64,000 bases of DNA from Avipropionibacterium sp050157065 (GTDB lineage: Bacteria > Actinomycetota > Actinomycetes > Propionibacteriales > Propionibacteriaceae): NCBI GenBank assembly GCA_050157065.1, contig CP189573.1; one strand, 5' to 3'. Below, in pieces: positions 51,457-59,355 of this stretch. Both the position numbers and the translations under genes were made by a program. How positions within the stretch are numbered: position 1 is the stretch's first letter; the number at the start of each line of letters is the position of its first letter. The notes under the pieces were generated by a model that did no database searches, had not been told where the DNA came from, and worked only from the letters and a program-made list of their open reading frames with translations.

Positions 51457-52688
51457 GCGTGGCCTCCCGCCGCGGAGTTGGGGTCGAGGGCGTCGCGCAG
51501 GCCGTCGGCGATGAACGCCATCGACACGGTGAGCAGGGTCAGCGTGATCGCCGGGAACCAGAACATCCACGGTGCACTGAACAGGGTGCCGACGCCGTCA
51601 CTGATCAGGGTGCCGAGGGAGACGTCGGGCAGCTTCACCCCGAAGCCCAGGAACGACAGCGAGGTCTCGGCCTGGATCGTGGTGACCACGCCGAGGGTGA
51701 AGTGGATGGTCAGCAGCGAACCGATGTTGGGGATGATGTGGCGGGACACGACCTGCAGCGGGCTGAGGCCCATGTAGCGGGCGGCGGCCACGTACTCCCG
51801 CTCCCGCAGGCTGATCGCCATGGTCCACACGACGCGGGCGTAGAACATCCAGCCGAACACGACCAGCACCAGGATCAGCATCCGCCAGTCGCCGCCGGCG
51901 CTGTTGCTGACCAACGCCAGGATCAAGAAGTTGGGGATCACCAGCAGGAAGTGGATGATCTCGAGCACCACCCGTTCGGTGATGCCTCCGATGTAGGCGG
52001 CCAGCGAGCCGACCACCGCGGCGATCACGGTGGTCGCCAGTGACACGACCAGGCCGATCACCAGGGAGCGTTGGATCCCGTGCGCGAGGGCGGCGAACAG
52101 GTCGTTGCCGGTGATGTTGGTGCCGAACCAGTGTTCGGAGTCCGGCGGGGTGGCCAGCGCCAGGAAGTCGACGTCGGCGTAGTGGTGGGGGGTGACGAAG
52201 CCGCCGAAGATGCCGAACAGCGCGATCACCACGAAGATCACCAGGCCGATGACGGCCATCGGGTTGCGCAGGAAGCGCTTCACGTACAGCCGGGTCTTGC
52301 TCGTGCCGCGGGTGTCGTCGGCCTCATCGACGTCCCCGACCAGCGACTCGGCACCGTCGATGCCGTTCGCGGTGCGGTGCATCAGCTCGCCGTCCAGCCG
52401 TTGGCTGCCGATCTGTTCGACCTGCCCGGGGGCCAGGTCGTGGGAACGCTCCATCGCCAGTTCTGCGCGCGGCATCGTGTGGACGGCGTCGTGGTCGTGG
52501 GGGTCGTGGTCCCCGTCGCCCGCCGATGACCGGCCGGCCCGGCGAGGCCGGTCCGCCTCGTCGGTGGGACGGCTGAAGGTGCTCGTGGTGCTCGTGTCCT
52601 CGCGGGTCGAGTTCTCGGGGATCGTGTTCTCGGGGTTCGTGGGGGCCTCGTCGACCTCGGCCTGTTCGCGGGGGGTCTGGTCGTTCAT
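51453..52688 (-). CDS. Peptide ABC transporter permease (DppC type) with long N-terminal tail
   Basis: A 411-residue permease. Residues 1-130 are hydrophilic and low-complexity (STTSTFSRPTDEADRPRRAG, DGDHDPHDHDAVH), whereas DppC proteins normally have 20-40 residues there. The core starts at YVKRFLRNPMAVIGLVIFV, with the family EAA loop at REREYVAAARYMGLSPLQVV, and ends SMAFIADGLRDALDP. It is followed by the ATPase gene with a 4-base overlap and preceded by the DppB-type permease one base away. Confidence 0.92.
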   Translation of the reverse strand: MNDQTPREQAEVDEAPTNPENTIPENSTREDTSTTSTFSRPTDEADRPRRAGRSSAGDGDHDPHDHDAVHTMPRAELAMERSHDLAPGQVEQIGSQRLDGELMHRTANGIDGAESLVGDVDEADDTRGTSKTRLYVKRFLRNPMAVIGLVIFVVIALFGIFGGFVTPHHYADVDFLALATPPDSEHWFGTNITGNDLFAALAHGIQRSLVIGLVVSLATTVIAAVVGSLAAYIGGITERVVLEIIHFLLVIPNFLILALVSNSAGGDWRMLILVLVVFGWMFYARVVWTMAISLREREYVAAARYMGLSPLQVVSRHIIPNIGSLLTIHFTLGVVTTIQAETSLSFLGFGVKLPDVSLGTLISDGVGTLFSAPWMFWFPAITLTLLTVSMAFIADGLRDALDPNSAAGGHA

Positions 52689-52689
52689 G

Positions 52690-53673
52690 TCAGCTCACCC
52701 GCACTCGTGGGTCGAGGGCCGCAACCAGCACGTCGGACAGGATGGCCCCGATGGCGGTCAGCAGCGCACCGAACGCCGCGATGGCGACCGCACCGTGGAC
52801 GTCGTTCTTGCTGATCGTCTGCACGAAGTACTGCCCCATGCCGCGCCAGGCGAAGATCGTCTCGCTGATCACCGCGCCGGTGAAGATGGCCGGGATCTGG
52901 AAGGCGACCGTGGTCGCCACCGGGATGATCGAGGTCCGCAGCGCGTGCTTGCGGATGGCCTGCGCCAGCGTCAGGCCCTTGGCGCGGGCCGTACGGACGT
53001 AGTCGGCGTTGATGTTGTCCAACAACAGGGAGCGCTGCAGGAAGTGGTAGCTGGCGTACCCGAGCACCGTGAGCGAGATGGTCGGCAGGATCAGGTGCCG
53101 GATGCGGTCGCCGAGCACGTTCCAGAAACCCTCGACCCCGACGCTCTCGGACCCGGCGACGAACAGCACGGTGTCGCCGACGGACTGGTTGAACCAGATG
53201 CCGCCCAGCACCACGACCACCGCCATCACCGGGGCCGGGATGTTCATCGTGACGACCGAGACCTGCTGGGAGAACCCGTCCTGCCACTTGTACTGGCGGG
53301 CGGCGGTGTAGACGCCCAGCGAGACCCCGATCAGCACGGCCAACAAGGTGGCGCCGAGCACCAGTTGGGCACTGATCCACATCCGGTAGGCGACCTCCTC
53401 GTTGACGAACACCCCCTCGGGCGACTGGCCCCAGTGCCACCGGGTGACGATGTCGGTGAGCCAGATCCACCACCGCTCGATCAGCGGGACCTTGTCGTTC
53501 AGGTTGTACCGGTCCAGCGAGGCGTCGATCACCGACTCCGGCAACGGCGGCCGGCGGGCGGTGTAGTTCGACCTCGGCTTGAGGAAGGCGTTGGCCAGGA
53601 AGTACGTGAGATTTGTGGCGAGCGCGATCATCAGCACCCAGCCCAGCACGCGCCGAAGGACGTACCGGATCAT
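52690..53673 (-). CDS. Peptide ABC transporter permease (DppB type)
   Basis: A 327-residue membrane protein with six spans. It starts RYVLRRVLGWVLMIALATNL, typical of DppB/OppB, and carries the EAA loop at NADYVRTARAKGLTLAQAIR. It forms the channel with the DppC-type partner. It is the first gene of the importer operon; the 270 bp upstream hold a candidate promoter. Confidence 0.93.
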   Translation of the reverse strand: MIRYVLRRVLGWVLMIALATNLTYFLANAFLKPRSNYTARRPPLPESVIDASLDRYNLNDKVPLIERWWIWLTDIVTRWHWGQSPEGVFVNEEVAYRMWISAQLVLGATLLAVLIGVSLGVYTAARQYKWQDGFSQQVSVVTMNIPAPVMAVVVVLGGIWFNQSVGDTVLFVAGSESVGVEGFWNVLGDRIRHLILPTISLTVLGYASYHFLQRSLLLDNINADYVRTARAKGLTLAQAIRKHALRTSIIPVATTVAFQIPAIFTGAVISETIFAWRGMGQYFVQTISKNDVHGAVAIAAFGALLTAIGAILSDVLVAALDPRVRVS

Positions 53674-53834
53674 CGGCCACCACCGGTCGTCGGGGAGGGC
53701 GCACCGACCGCAGCACTGCGAAGATGCAGGGTCATCTCATGGCCTCCAGCGTGGCAGTTTCCTCGTCCCCGGGTCCGCGAACCGTGCGCACGATACCCAT
53801 CCGTCGGGTCCTGATCGGCTCGACGTCCGGCTAA

Positions 53835-53864
53835 AACTAAGCCACAGCCACGGCGCTCGAACAA
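53835..53864 (-). promoter_or_regulatory. Candidate promoter of the peptide ABC operon
   Basis: On the minus strand TTGTTC (53864-53859), 18 bp, TTAGTT (53840-53835), in an AT-rich island within an otherwise very GC-rich gap. No gene is seen in 53674-53944. Confidence 0.35.
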
Positions 53865-53944
53865 ACTGGAAGCCCCAATGTTACTCAATCGTAGCCCTGT
53901 GGACATCTTGCAGTGTGGACATTCGCTGGACACTGCGGCAGACC

Positions 53945-55618
53945 TCACTCGGGGATGATCTTGCCCGGGTTCAGGTTCTGCTTGGGGTCGATTCCGTCGA
54001 ACAGGCCCTGCATCATCGCGACACCGCCGGCGGAGATGTCCTCGGTCAGCCAGGGGGAGTGCTCGGTGCCGACCGCGTGGTGGTGCGACAACGTACCGCC
54101 GTGGTCGACGAACGACTGCTGGATCGCCCGCTTGACCGTGTCGTACTGCCGGATCGGATCCGCCGCCTCGTCGTAGACGAAGGCGAAGGTGAAGTACAGG
54201 CAGGCACCGGAGTGGTACGAGTGCGACAGGTGGCACATGATCCAGCCCTTGACGCCGAGCTCGTCGTACGCCCCGTTGGCGGCGGCGACCGTCGCGTCGT
54301 ACACCTCGATCAGTCGTGACCACGGGGCCGCGGTCTCCGACACGTCGGCGGCCGCTCCCCGGTCGAGCAGGAAGTCACGGATGTACGGAGTGTCGAACTT
54401 CTTCTGGTCGTACAGCTGGCCCGGGCCGCGGCCGATGCCGAGCCCACCGTGGCGGCGGACGATCGAGTCGACGGTGGCCTTGGTCATCGACACGTGGGTC
54501 TTCGAGCCCTCGTACCCGATGAACGACAGGCACAGGGTGTCGAGGTCCCAGCCGCGCACCTGCAGCACCTTCATCATGCCCTCGGTGACGTACTTCGACA
54601 CGCCCTTGCTGTCCTTGCGGGTGGCGAACGAGAAGCCGGTCTCGTTGGCGTCGGACACCCGGGTGATCGACGGCGCCGCGTCCGACTCGGCGATCTCGCG
54701 CATCGTGGCGACGCCGGTCTCGAAGTCGGGGAACAGGTAGGCCTGCACCACCCGCTCGACCGGGACCCGGTGGACCTGCGCGGTCACCTCGGTGATCACG
54801 CCCAGCCGGCCCTCGGAGCCGAGCACCATCTCGCGCACGCTCGGGCCGGTCGAGGTGGACGGCAGCGGCCGGATCACCGTGGTGTGCTCGGGCTGCACGA
54901 CCCGCAGCCCCCGCACGATCTCGGCGATGTCGCCGTACTTGTCGGACTGCATGCCCGAGGAGCGGGTGGCCACCCAGCCGCCGAGGGTGGAGTGGGTGAA
55001 CGAGTCGGGGAAGTGGCCGATCGTCCAGCCGCGGTCGTTGAGCTGCTGCTCCAGGTCGGGGCCGAGCACACCGGCCTCGATCCGGGCCAGCCCGGACTCC
55101 TCGTCCAGCTCGACGACGCGGTTCATCCGCCCCATGTCGAGCGACACGATCTGGCGGGTCTCGTCCGGGCGCGGCTCGAGCGAGCCGGAGATGTTGGAGC
55201 CGCCACCGAACGGGATCAGGACGGCGTCGGCGGCCATCGTGGCGTCGACGATCTTGCGCACCTGCTCCTCGTCGGCCGGGTAGACGACCACGTCGGGGAT
55301 CCGGGGCAGGATGTTGCGGCGGATCCGCAGCAGGTCACGCAGGCTCTTGCCGTACGTGTGCACGACGCGGTCCTCGTCGTCGAGCAGGACGTAGGTCTCA
55401 CCTACGGCCTCGACCAGCTCGTCACGCAGCTTGTCGGTCAGCTGGGAGTCGGGCACCTTGAGGTCGCCGAAGTCCATCGCCGGGGTGGGGGAGGTCGTGT
55501 CAAGGTCGAGCCCGACGGCCTCCCGGACGAAGGGGGCCAGCTTGGGCTTGTCCTCGTGGTGGAAGGCCACGCCTTCGACACCCCAGCCCCACCACTTCAT
55601 GTGCTTGACGCCGGTCAA
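53945..55618 (-). CDS. FAD-binding oxidase, alkyl-dihydroxyacetonephosphate synthase (AGPS)-like
   Basis: A 557-residue VAO-family flavoprotein. KWWGWGVEGVAF at the N-terminus and PFGGGSNISGSLEP in the FAD-binding domain are typical of AGPS-like proteins, as is HHHAVGTEHSPW (the His-rich active-site loop) and NPGKIIPE at the C-terminus. In eukaryotes AGPS swaps the acyl chain of acyl-DHAP for a fatty alcohol to form the ether bond. The TTG at 55618 overlaps the stop of the acyltransferase gene and follows AAGGA; ATG 55600 is an alternative. Confidence 0.85.
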   Translation of the reverse strand: MTGVKHMKWWGWGVEGVAFHHEDKPKLAPFVREAVGLDLDTTSPTPAMDFGDLKVPDSQLTDKLRDELVEAVGETYVLLDDEDRVVHTYGKSLRDLLRIRRNILPRIPDVVVYPADEEQVRKIVDATMAADAVLIPFGGGSNISGSLEPRPDETRQIVSLDMGRMNRVVELDEESGLARIEAGVLGPDLEQQLNDRGWTIGHFPDSFTHSTLGGWVATRSSGMQSDKYGDIAEIVRGLRVVQPEHTTVIRPLPSTSTGPSVREMVLGSEGRLGVITEVTAQVHRVPVERVVQAYLFPDFETGVATMREIAESDAAPSITRVSDANETGFSFATRKDSKGVSKYVTEGMMKVLQVRGWDLDTLCLSFIGYEGSKTHVSMTKATVDSIVRRHGGLGIGRGPGQLYDQKKFDTPYIRDFLLDRGAAADVSETAAPWSRLIEVYDATVAAANGAYDELGVKGWIMCHLSHSYHSGACLYFTFAFVYDEAADPIRQYDTVKRAIQQSFVDHGGTLSHHHAVGTEHSPWLTEDISAGGVAMMQGLFDGIDPKQNLNPGKIIPE

Positions 55619-56571
55619 CGCTCATCCTTCCCCTGGTGCGGATCGCGAGGATCCCCGTCGGTGCTGTCCTGGCTCGTGCTGTCCTGGCTCGTACGGGCCT
55701 GGCTCGTACTGTCTCGATCGTCGCTGCCCTGACCCGTGCTGCCCTGATCGTTGTCGTGCTGCGTCCCTGACGCTACTCCAGCCGTACCAGCATCATCGCC
55801 CGGCAGGCCCGGCGACGGTGACCCACCCCGCGTGGCGACCGGCAACTCGGCCTGGGTCGGCAACCCCATCTCGACCGCATGGGCGTCGAAGGTGTCGGTG
55901 ATGTGTGCCGAGATCCGTTCGGTGAACTGCACCGGCGTCTCGCCCGGCTCGGCCTCCATCGGCTTGCCGAAGACGAGTCGTACGGGCGGGCGTCCCGGCT
56001 TGGGCCAGGAACGGCCGACCGGCATCGCCTGGAAGGCGCCGATCACCGTCACCGGCACCACCGGGGCGCCGTACTTCACCGACAACCCGGCCGCTCCCGG
56101 GGTGAACCGGGTCATCCTGCCGGTACGCGACCGGCTCGCCTCGGGGAAGAGCAGGATCGGGGTGCCCTCGGACAGCAGCTGGGCGGCGACACTGCGGCCC
56201 CGCCGCTTGCTGCCCCGTTCGATCGGGAACGCGTTGAAGGCCAGCGCCACGAACAGCTTGCGGTGCCACTTGGTGAAGAAGTAGTCGGCGGCGACGCCGG
56301 TGGCCAGGTAGCGGCCCACGTCGAGGGGGATGCCGCACACGATCAACGTGGCGTCGATGTGGCTCGTGTGGTTGGACACGACCACGTACGGCCCGGCGAG
56401 GCCGGTCAGGTTCTCCTCGCCGGCGATGTCGACCTTGAGGCTCGACCAGGCAAGGCTCTTGAGGATGCCGCGCTGGGCCACGGCACGCAGCGCCGCGTGG
56501 AATCGCGAGCGGTACCTGGTTGTCCGTGACACGTCCCCAACACTAAGGCCGATTGCCGTGCTGTCCGGCAT
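55615..56571 (-). CDS. PlsC-type 1-acylglycerol-3-phosphate acyltransferase
   Basis: About 318 residues. The HX4D active-site motif is in VVSNHTSHIDATL near residue 68 and the second conserved block in ILLFPEASRSRTG. It probably acylates a glycerol-phosphate lipid at the membrane. The C-terminal 60 residues are a low-complexity tail rich in Ser, Gln, Thr and Asp (STSQARTSQDSTSQDSTDGD). The start is unsure: ATG 56571 has no clear ribosome binding site and GTG 56532 is possible. It is coupled to the AGPS-like gene. Confidence 0.87.
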   Translation of the reverse strand: MPDSTAIGLSVGDVSRTTRYRSRFHAALRAVAQRGILKSLAWSSLKVDIAGEENLTGLAGPYVVVSNHTSHIDATLIVCGIPLDVGRYLATGVAADYFFTKWHRKLFVALAFNAFPIERGSKRRGRSVAAQLLSEGTPILLFPEASRSRTGRMTRFTPGAAGLSVKYGAPVVPVTVIGAFQAMPVGRSWPKPGRPPVRLVFGKPMEAEPGETPVQFTERISAHITDTFDAHAVEMGLPTQAELPVATRGGSPSPGLPGDDAGTAGVASGTQHDNDQGSTGQGSDDRDSTSQARTSQDSTSQDSTDGDPRDPHQGKDER

Positions 56572-56664
56572 CGGCCGAGTCGGGGCGGGGTTGACGGCTC
56601 GTCAGGGACCCGACCTGAGGTTGCTTCGGGGCGTCAGCGACCTGACTTGATCTTGCCCGGGGCG

Positions 56665-57441
56665 TCAGCGACCTGACTTGATCTTCGACGAGACGAACTT
56701 GATCATCGAGCGGGGTGCCACCCGGGCCACCGCGATCGCGACCTTCCACTTGGCGGTCGGTACCGAGACGAGCTTGCCGCGGTCGGTGTCGCGGATCGCG
56801 TCGCGGACCAGGTCGGGGGCGTCGATCCACGCCGCGCCCGGGATCTTGCTGGTGCCGATGCCGGCCCGTTCGTGGAACTCGGTCCGGACCCAGCCGGGGC
56901 ACAGTGCGGTGACGGTGACCCCGGAGCCGGCCAACTCGACGGCGAGCGATTCCGAGTACGCGGTGACCGCGGACTTGATCGCGGAGTAGGAGCCGAGCGA
57001 GACGAACATCGCCGTCGACGACACGTTCACGATGGCGCCCGAGCCACGCAGCCGCATCGCCCGACCCGCCGCACCGCCCAGCTGGAACACCGCGCGCAAC
57101 ATCACCTCGAGGGCGTGATCGAGCTCAGGCAGCACGTCGGGATCGAGCAGTCGCTTGTGCATCCCGAAGCCGGCATTGTTGACCAGCAGGTCGATCGGCC
57201 GGTCCACGCTGGCGAGCCGTTCGGCGACGAGCGTCGTCCGGTCCCGGTCGGCCAGGTCGGCGGGCAGCACCTCGACGTCGACGCCGTACGTGGCGCGCAG
57301 TCGTTCCGCGGTCTCGGACAGCCGGGCCTCGTCGCGGGCGACGATCACCAGATCGTCGCCGCGGGCGGCCAGTTGGTCGGCGAACTCGGCGCCGATGCCA
57401 GAGGTGGCACCGGTGATCAAGGCTGTGGGCACGGCGGCCAT
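56665..57441 (-). CDS. SDR family oxidoreductase (DltE/DHRS7B-like)
   Basis: A 258-residue classical SDR: ALITGATSGIGAEFADQLAA at the start, LLVNNAGFGMH in the centre and SYSAIKSAVTAYSESLAVEL with the catalytic Tyr and Lys. The C-terminal APRSMIKFVSSKIKSGR is basic and may dock to the membrane. The resemblance to DHRS7B-type acyl-DHAP reductases is weak evidence, but its place beside AGPS-like and PlsC genes on the same strand supports a lipid role. ATG 57441 or GTG 57450 can start it. Confidence 0.82.
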   Translation of the reverse strand: MAAVPTALITGATSGIGAEFADQLAARGDDLVIVARDEARLSETAERLRATYGVDVEVLPADLADRDRTTLVAERLASVDRPIDLLVNNAGFGMHKRLLDPDVLPELDHALEVMLRAVFQLGGAAGRAMRLRGSGAIVNVSSTAMFVSLGSYSAIKSAVTAYSESLAVELAGSGVTVTALCPGWVRTEFHERAGIGTSKIPGAAWIDAPDLVRDAIRDTDRGKLVSVPTAKWKVAIAVARVAPRSMIKFVSSKIKSGR

Positions 57442-57509
57442 CCTACGCACCGTGAGCTCGTGGAGGGCCCCGCCTCCCGCGCCCCGTGAGCTCGTCGCAC
57501 GGCCGGCAT

Positions 57510-57717
57510 CGAGTGGGCAGTTGGAGGGTGGCCCTGTCAGCGAGTGGGCAGTTGGAGGGTGGCCCTGTCAGCGAGTGGGCAGTTGGAGGGTGGCCCTGTC
57601 AGCGAGTGGGCAGTTGGAGGGTGGCCCTGTCAGCGAGTGGGCAGTTGGAGGGTGGCCCTGTCAGCGAGTGGGCAGTTGGAGAGTGTCCCTGTCACCGAGT
57701 GGGCAGTCGGCGGGGTG
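57510..57717. repeat. 31-bp tandem repeat (minisatellite)
   Basis: Five identical units of 31 bp (first unit 57510-57540, beginning CGAGTGGGCAGTTGGAGGGT), a sixth diverged unit at 57665-57695 and a partial seventh to 57717. Units are contiguous with no spacers. It lies in the 530-bp gap upstream of the SDR gene. Confidence 0.95.
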
Positions 57718-57780
57718 AAACCTGCGTCAACAGCTCTCCAAGTGTCCTGTCGATGGCGTCCGTCGGGCGGACTGCGTCGT

Positions 57781-57870
57781 GGCACACGTTCCCCGTCGTG
57801 GCACACGTTGCAGGGCTTCGGAAGCGTATGTCACCGCGAGGAACGTGTGTCACAGCGAGCAACGTGTGCC
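57781..57870. repeat. Paired inverted repeats with GGCACACGTT core
   Basis: GGCACACGTT occurs at 57781 and 57800 (19 bp apart), and its complement at 57842 (AACGTGTG only) and 57861 (full), also 19 bp apart. The two 29-bp blocks can form a stem pairing at about 24 of 29 positions. Confidence 0.7.
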
Positions 57871-57982
57871 CCGGGAGGCGTCTCGCCAGGCTCGGCGGGC
57901 TTCTCGACGTGGCCGGCACTGTCGTCGGCGCGGAGTCGTTGCTGCGGTCTCGGCATCCGGGAGTGTCCGGGCGGGCCGGGCC

Positions 57983-58774
57983 TCAGAGACGCTCGCGAAG
58001 CCACGCCAGGTCGTCGGGGTGGCCGTCGGCCGGGGTCTCGATCACCACGGGTGCGCCGGCGTCGCGGACCACCGCGGCGAGCCCGTCGGGGTCGCACTGC
58101 CCCTGGCCGAGGTTGGCGTGCCGGTCGGCGCCGGAGCCGAAGGCGTCGCGGGAGTCGTTGGCGTGCACTAGGTCGATCCGGCCGGTGATGGCGCGGACCC
58201 GGTCCACCAGGCCGACCAGTTCCTCACCGGCGGCGTGGGCGTGGCAGGTGTCGAGGCAGAAGCCGACCTGCTCGACCCCGTCGGCCGCTTGGATCGCGGC
58301 CCAGAGCCGCTCGATCCGGACCAGTTCGCGGGCCATCGCGTTGCCACCGCCGGCGGTGTTCTCGATCAGCAGCGGGACGGTGATGTTCGTCCGGTCGACG
58401 GCCTTGAACCAGTTCTCGAAGCCGACCTCCGGGTCGTCGTCGGCCGACAGGTGGCCGCCGTGGACGATCACCCCGGCGGCGCCGATCTCACCGGCCAGGT
58501 CCATCGTCTGCTGCAGCAGCTTGCGGCTGGGGATCCGGATCCGGTTGTTGGTGGTGGCGACGTTCAACACGTACGGGGCGTGGACGTACAACGCGATCCC
58601 GGCGGACTCGGCGGCCTCACGCAGCGCGGCCGCGCCACCCTCGTACGCCACCGTCGGGCGCTTCCACCCCTGCGGGTCGCCCAGGAAGAACTGGCTGAGG
58701 CCGGCGTCACGATCGGCTGCCTCGGCGATCGGGTCGGTCTGGTCGACGTGGGCGCCCATGCGGATCTGCGTCAT
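57983..58774 (-). CDS. nfo: Endonuclease IV (AP endonuclease family 2)
   Basis: A 263-residue TIM-barrel protein with the zinc-binding motifs of DNA-repair endonuclease IV: MGAHVDQ at the start, LYVHAPYVLNVA, VIVHGGH, LLIENTAGGG, CLDTCHAHAAGEE and HANDSRDAFGSGADRHANLG near the C-terminus. It cuts DNA 5' to abasic sites in base-excision repair. It is a single gene; the upstream DUF4190 gene has its own terminator. Confidence 0.92.
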   Translation of the reverse strand: MTQIRMGAHVDQTDPIAEAADRDAGLSQFFLGDPQGWKRPTVAYEGGAAALREAAESAGIALYVHAPYVLNVATTNNRIRIPSRKLLQQTMDLAGEIGAAGVIVHGGHLSADDDPEVGFENWFKAVDRTNITVPLLIENTAGGGNAMARELVRIERLWAAIQAADGVEQVGFCLDTCHAHAAGEELVGLVDRVRAITGRIDLVHANDSRDAFGSGADRHANLGQGQCDPDGLAAVVRDAGAPVVIETPADGHPDDLAWLRERL

Positions 58775-58839
58775 GGGGCCAGCCTAGGCCGACGCCCGGG
58801 TGCGATGCCCGGGGAACGTCGCGGGTCCGTGAACGACGA

Positions 58840-58874
58840 ACGGCGGCCACCCCCGAGGTGGGGGTGGCCGCCGT
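58840..58874 (-). terminator. Terminator of the DUF4190 gene
   Basis: ACGGCGGCCACCCCC and GGGGGTGGCCGCCGT form a perfect 15-bp stem with a GAGGT loop, 17 bp after the stop of the DUF4190 gene. Confidence 0.75.
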
Positions 58875-58891
58875 ACGACGAAGCGTGTGCG

Positions 58892-59149
58892 TCAGGCGGT
58901 CGCCATGATGGACGCGAACAGTGCGATGTAGATGATCCAGACGATCACGCCGAGCACGGTGAAGATGATCGAGAGGATGAACCCGATCTTCGCCAGCCCG
59001 TTGTCGAACCCGGCCTCGGCCGACTTCTTCTTGCCCATGTAGCTGACGATGATGCCGGCCGGTGCGAACACGAAGGCCAGGATCAGCCCAACGATGCCGA
59101 GCGTCTTGCCCGGGTCCTCGCCGGTGCCTGCCTGCTGTTGGTACGACAT
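58892..59149 (-). CDS. Small DUF4190-like membrane protein
   Basis: An 85-residue protein with two membrane spans, TLGIVGLILAFVFAPAGIIV and KIGFILSIIFTVLGVIVWII, joined by a basic loop SYMGKKKSAEAG. The N-terminus (SYQQQAGTGEDPG) is hydrophilic. DUF4190 proteins are short double-span proteins of unknown role. The ATG at 59149 has GAGGAAAA just upstream; the longer frame beginning at 59233 lacks a ribosome binding site. Confidence 0.8.
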   Translation of the reverse strand: MSYQQQAGTGEDPGKTLGIVGLILAFVFAPAGIIVSYMGKKKSAEAGFDNGLAKIGFILSIIFTVLGVIVWIIYIALFASIMATA

Positions 59150-59355
59150 GTAATTTTCCTCCACTCGATACGGGACATCGGGGGCTCCGCAAGCGGTGCC
59201 GCCGATGCGAGCCCGCCAAACATTGTTGCGCATCAGGGGTCAAACTCGCCACTTGGACACGTGAAAACCGACACCGGCCACATGACAATCTGGTCACGGT
59301 CCAGTCGCCACGAGGGGCTGCAGAGCTGTCCGGAGCACCAGGAAGAGGTACGTAC

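Noticed and set aside
57510..57717. Possible CRISPR array
   Set aside because: The 31-bp units are contiguous, with no spacers between them, and no cas genes are nearby.
57485..58787. Plus-strand frame of 433 codons running through the minisatellite
   Set aside because: A 31-bp unit keeps frames open by repetition only, and beyond the array the frame is the antisense of endonuclease IV.
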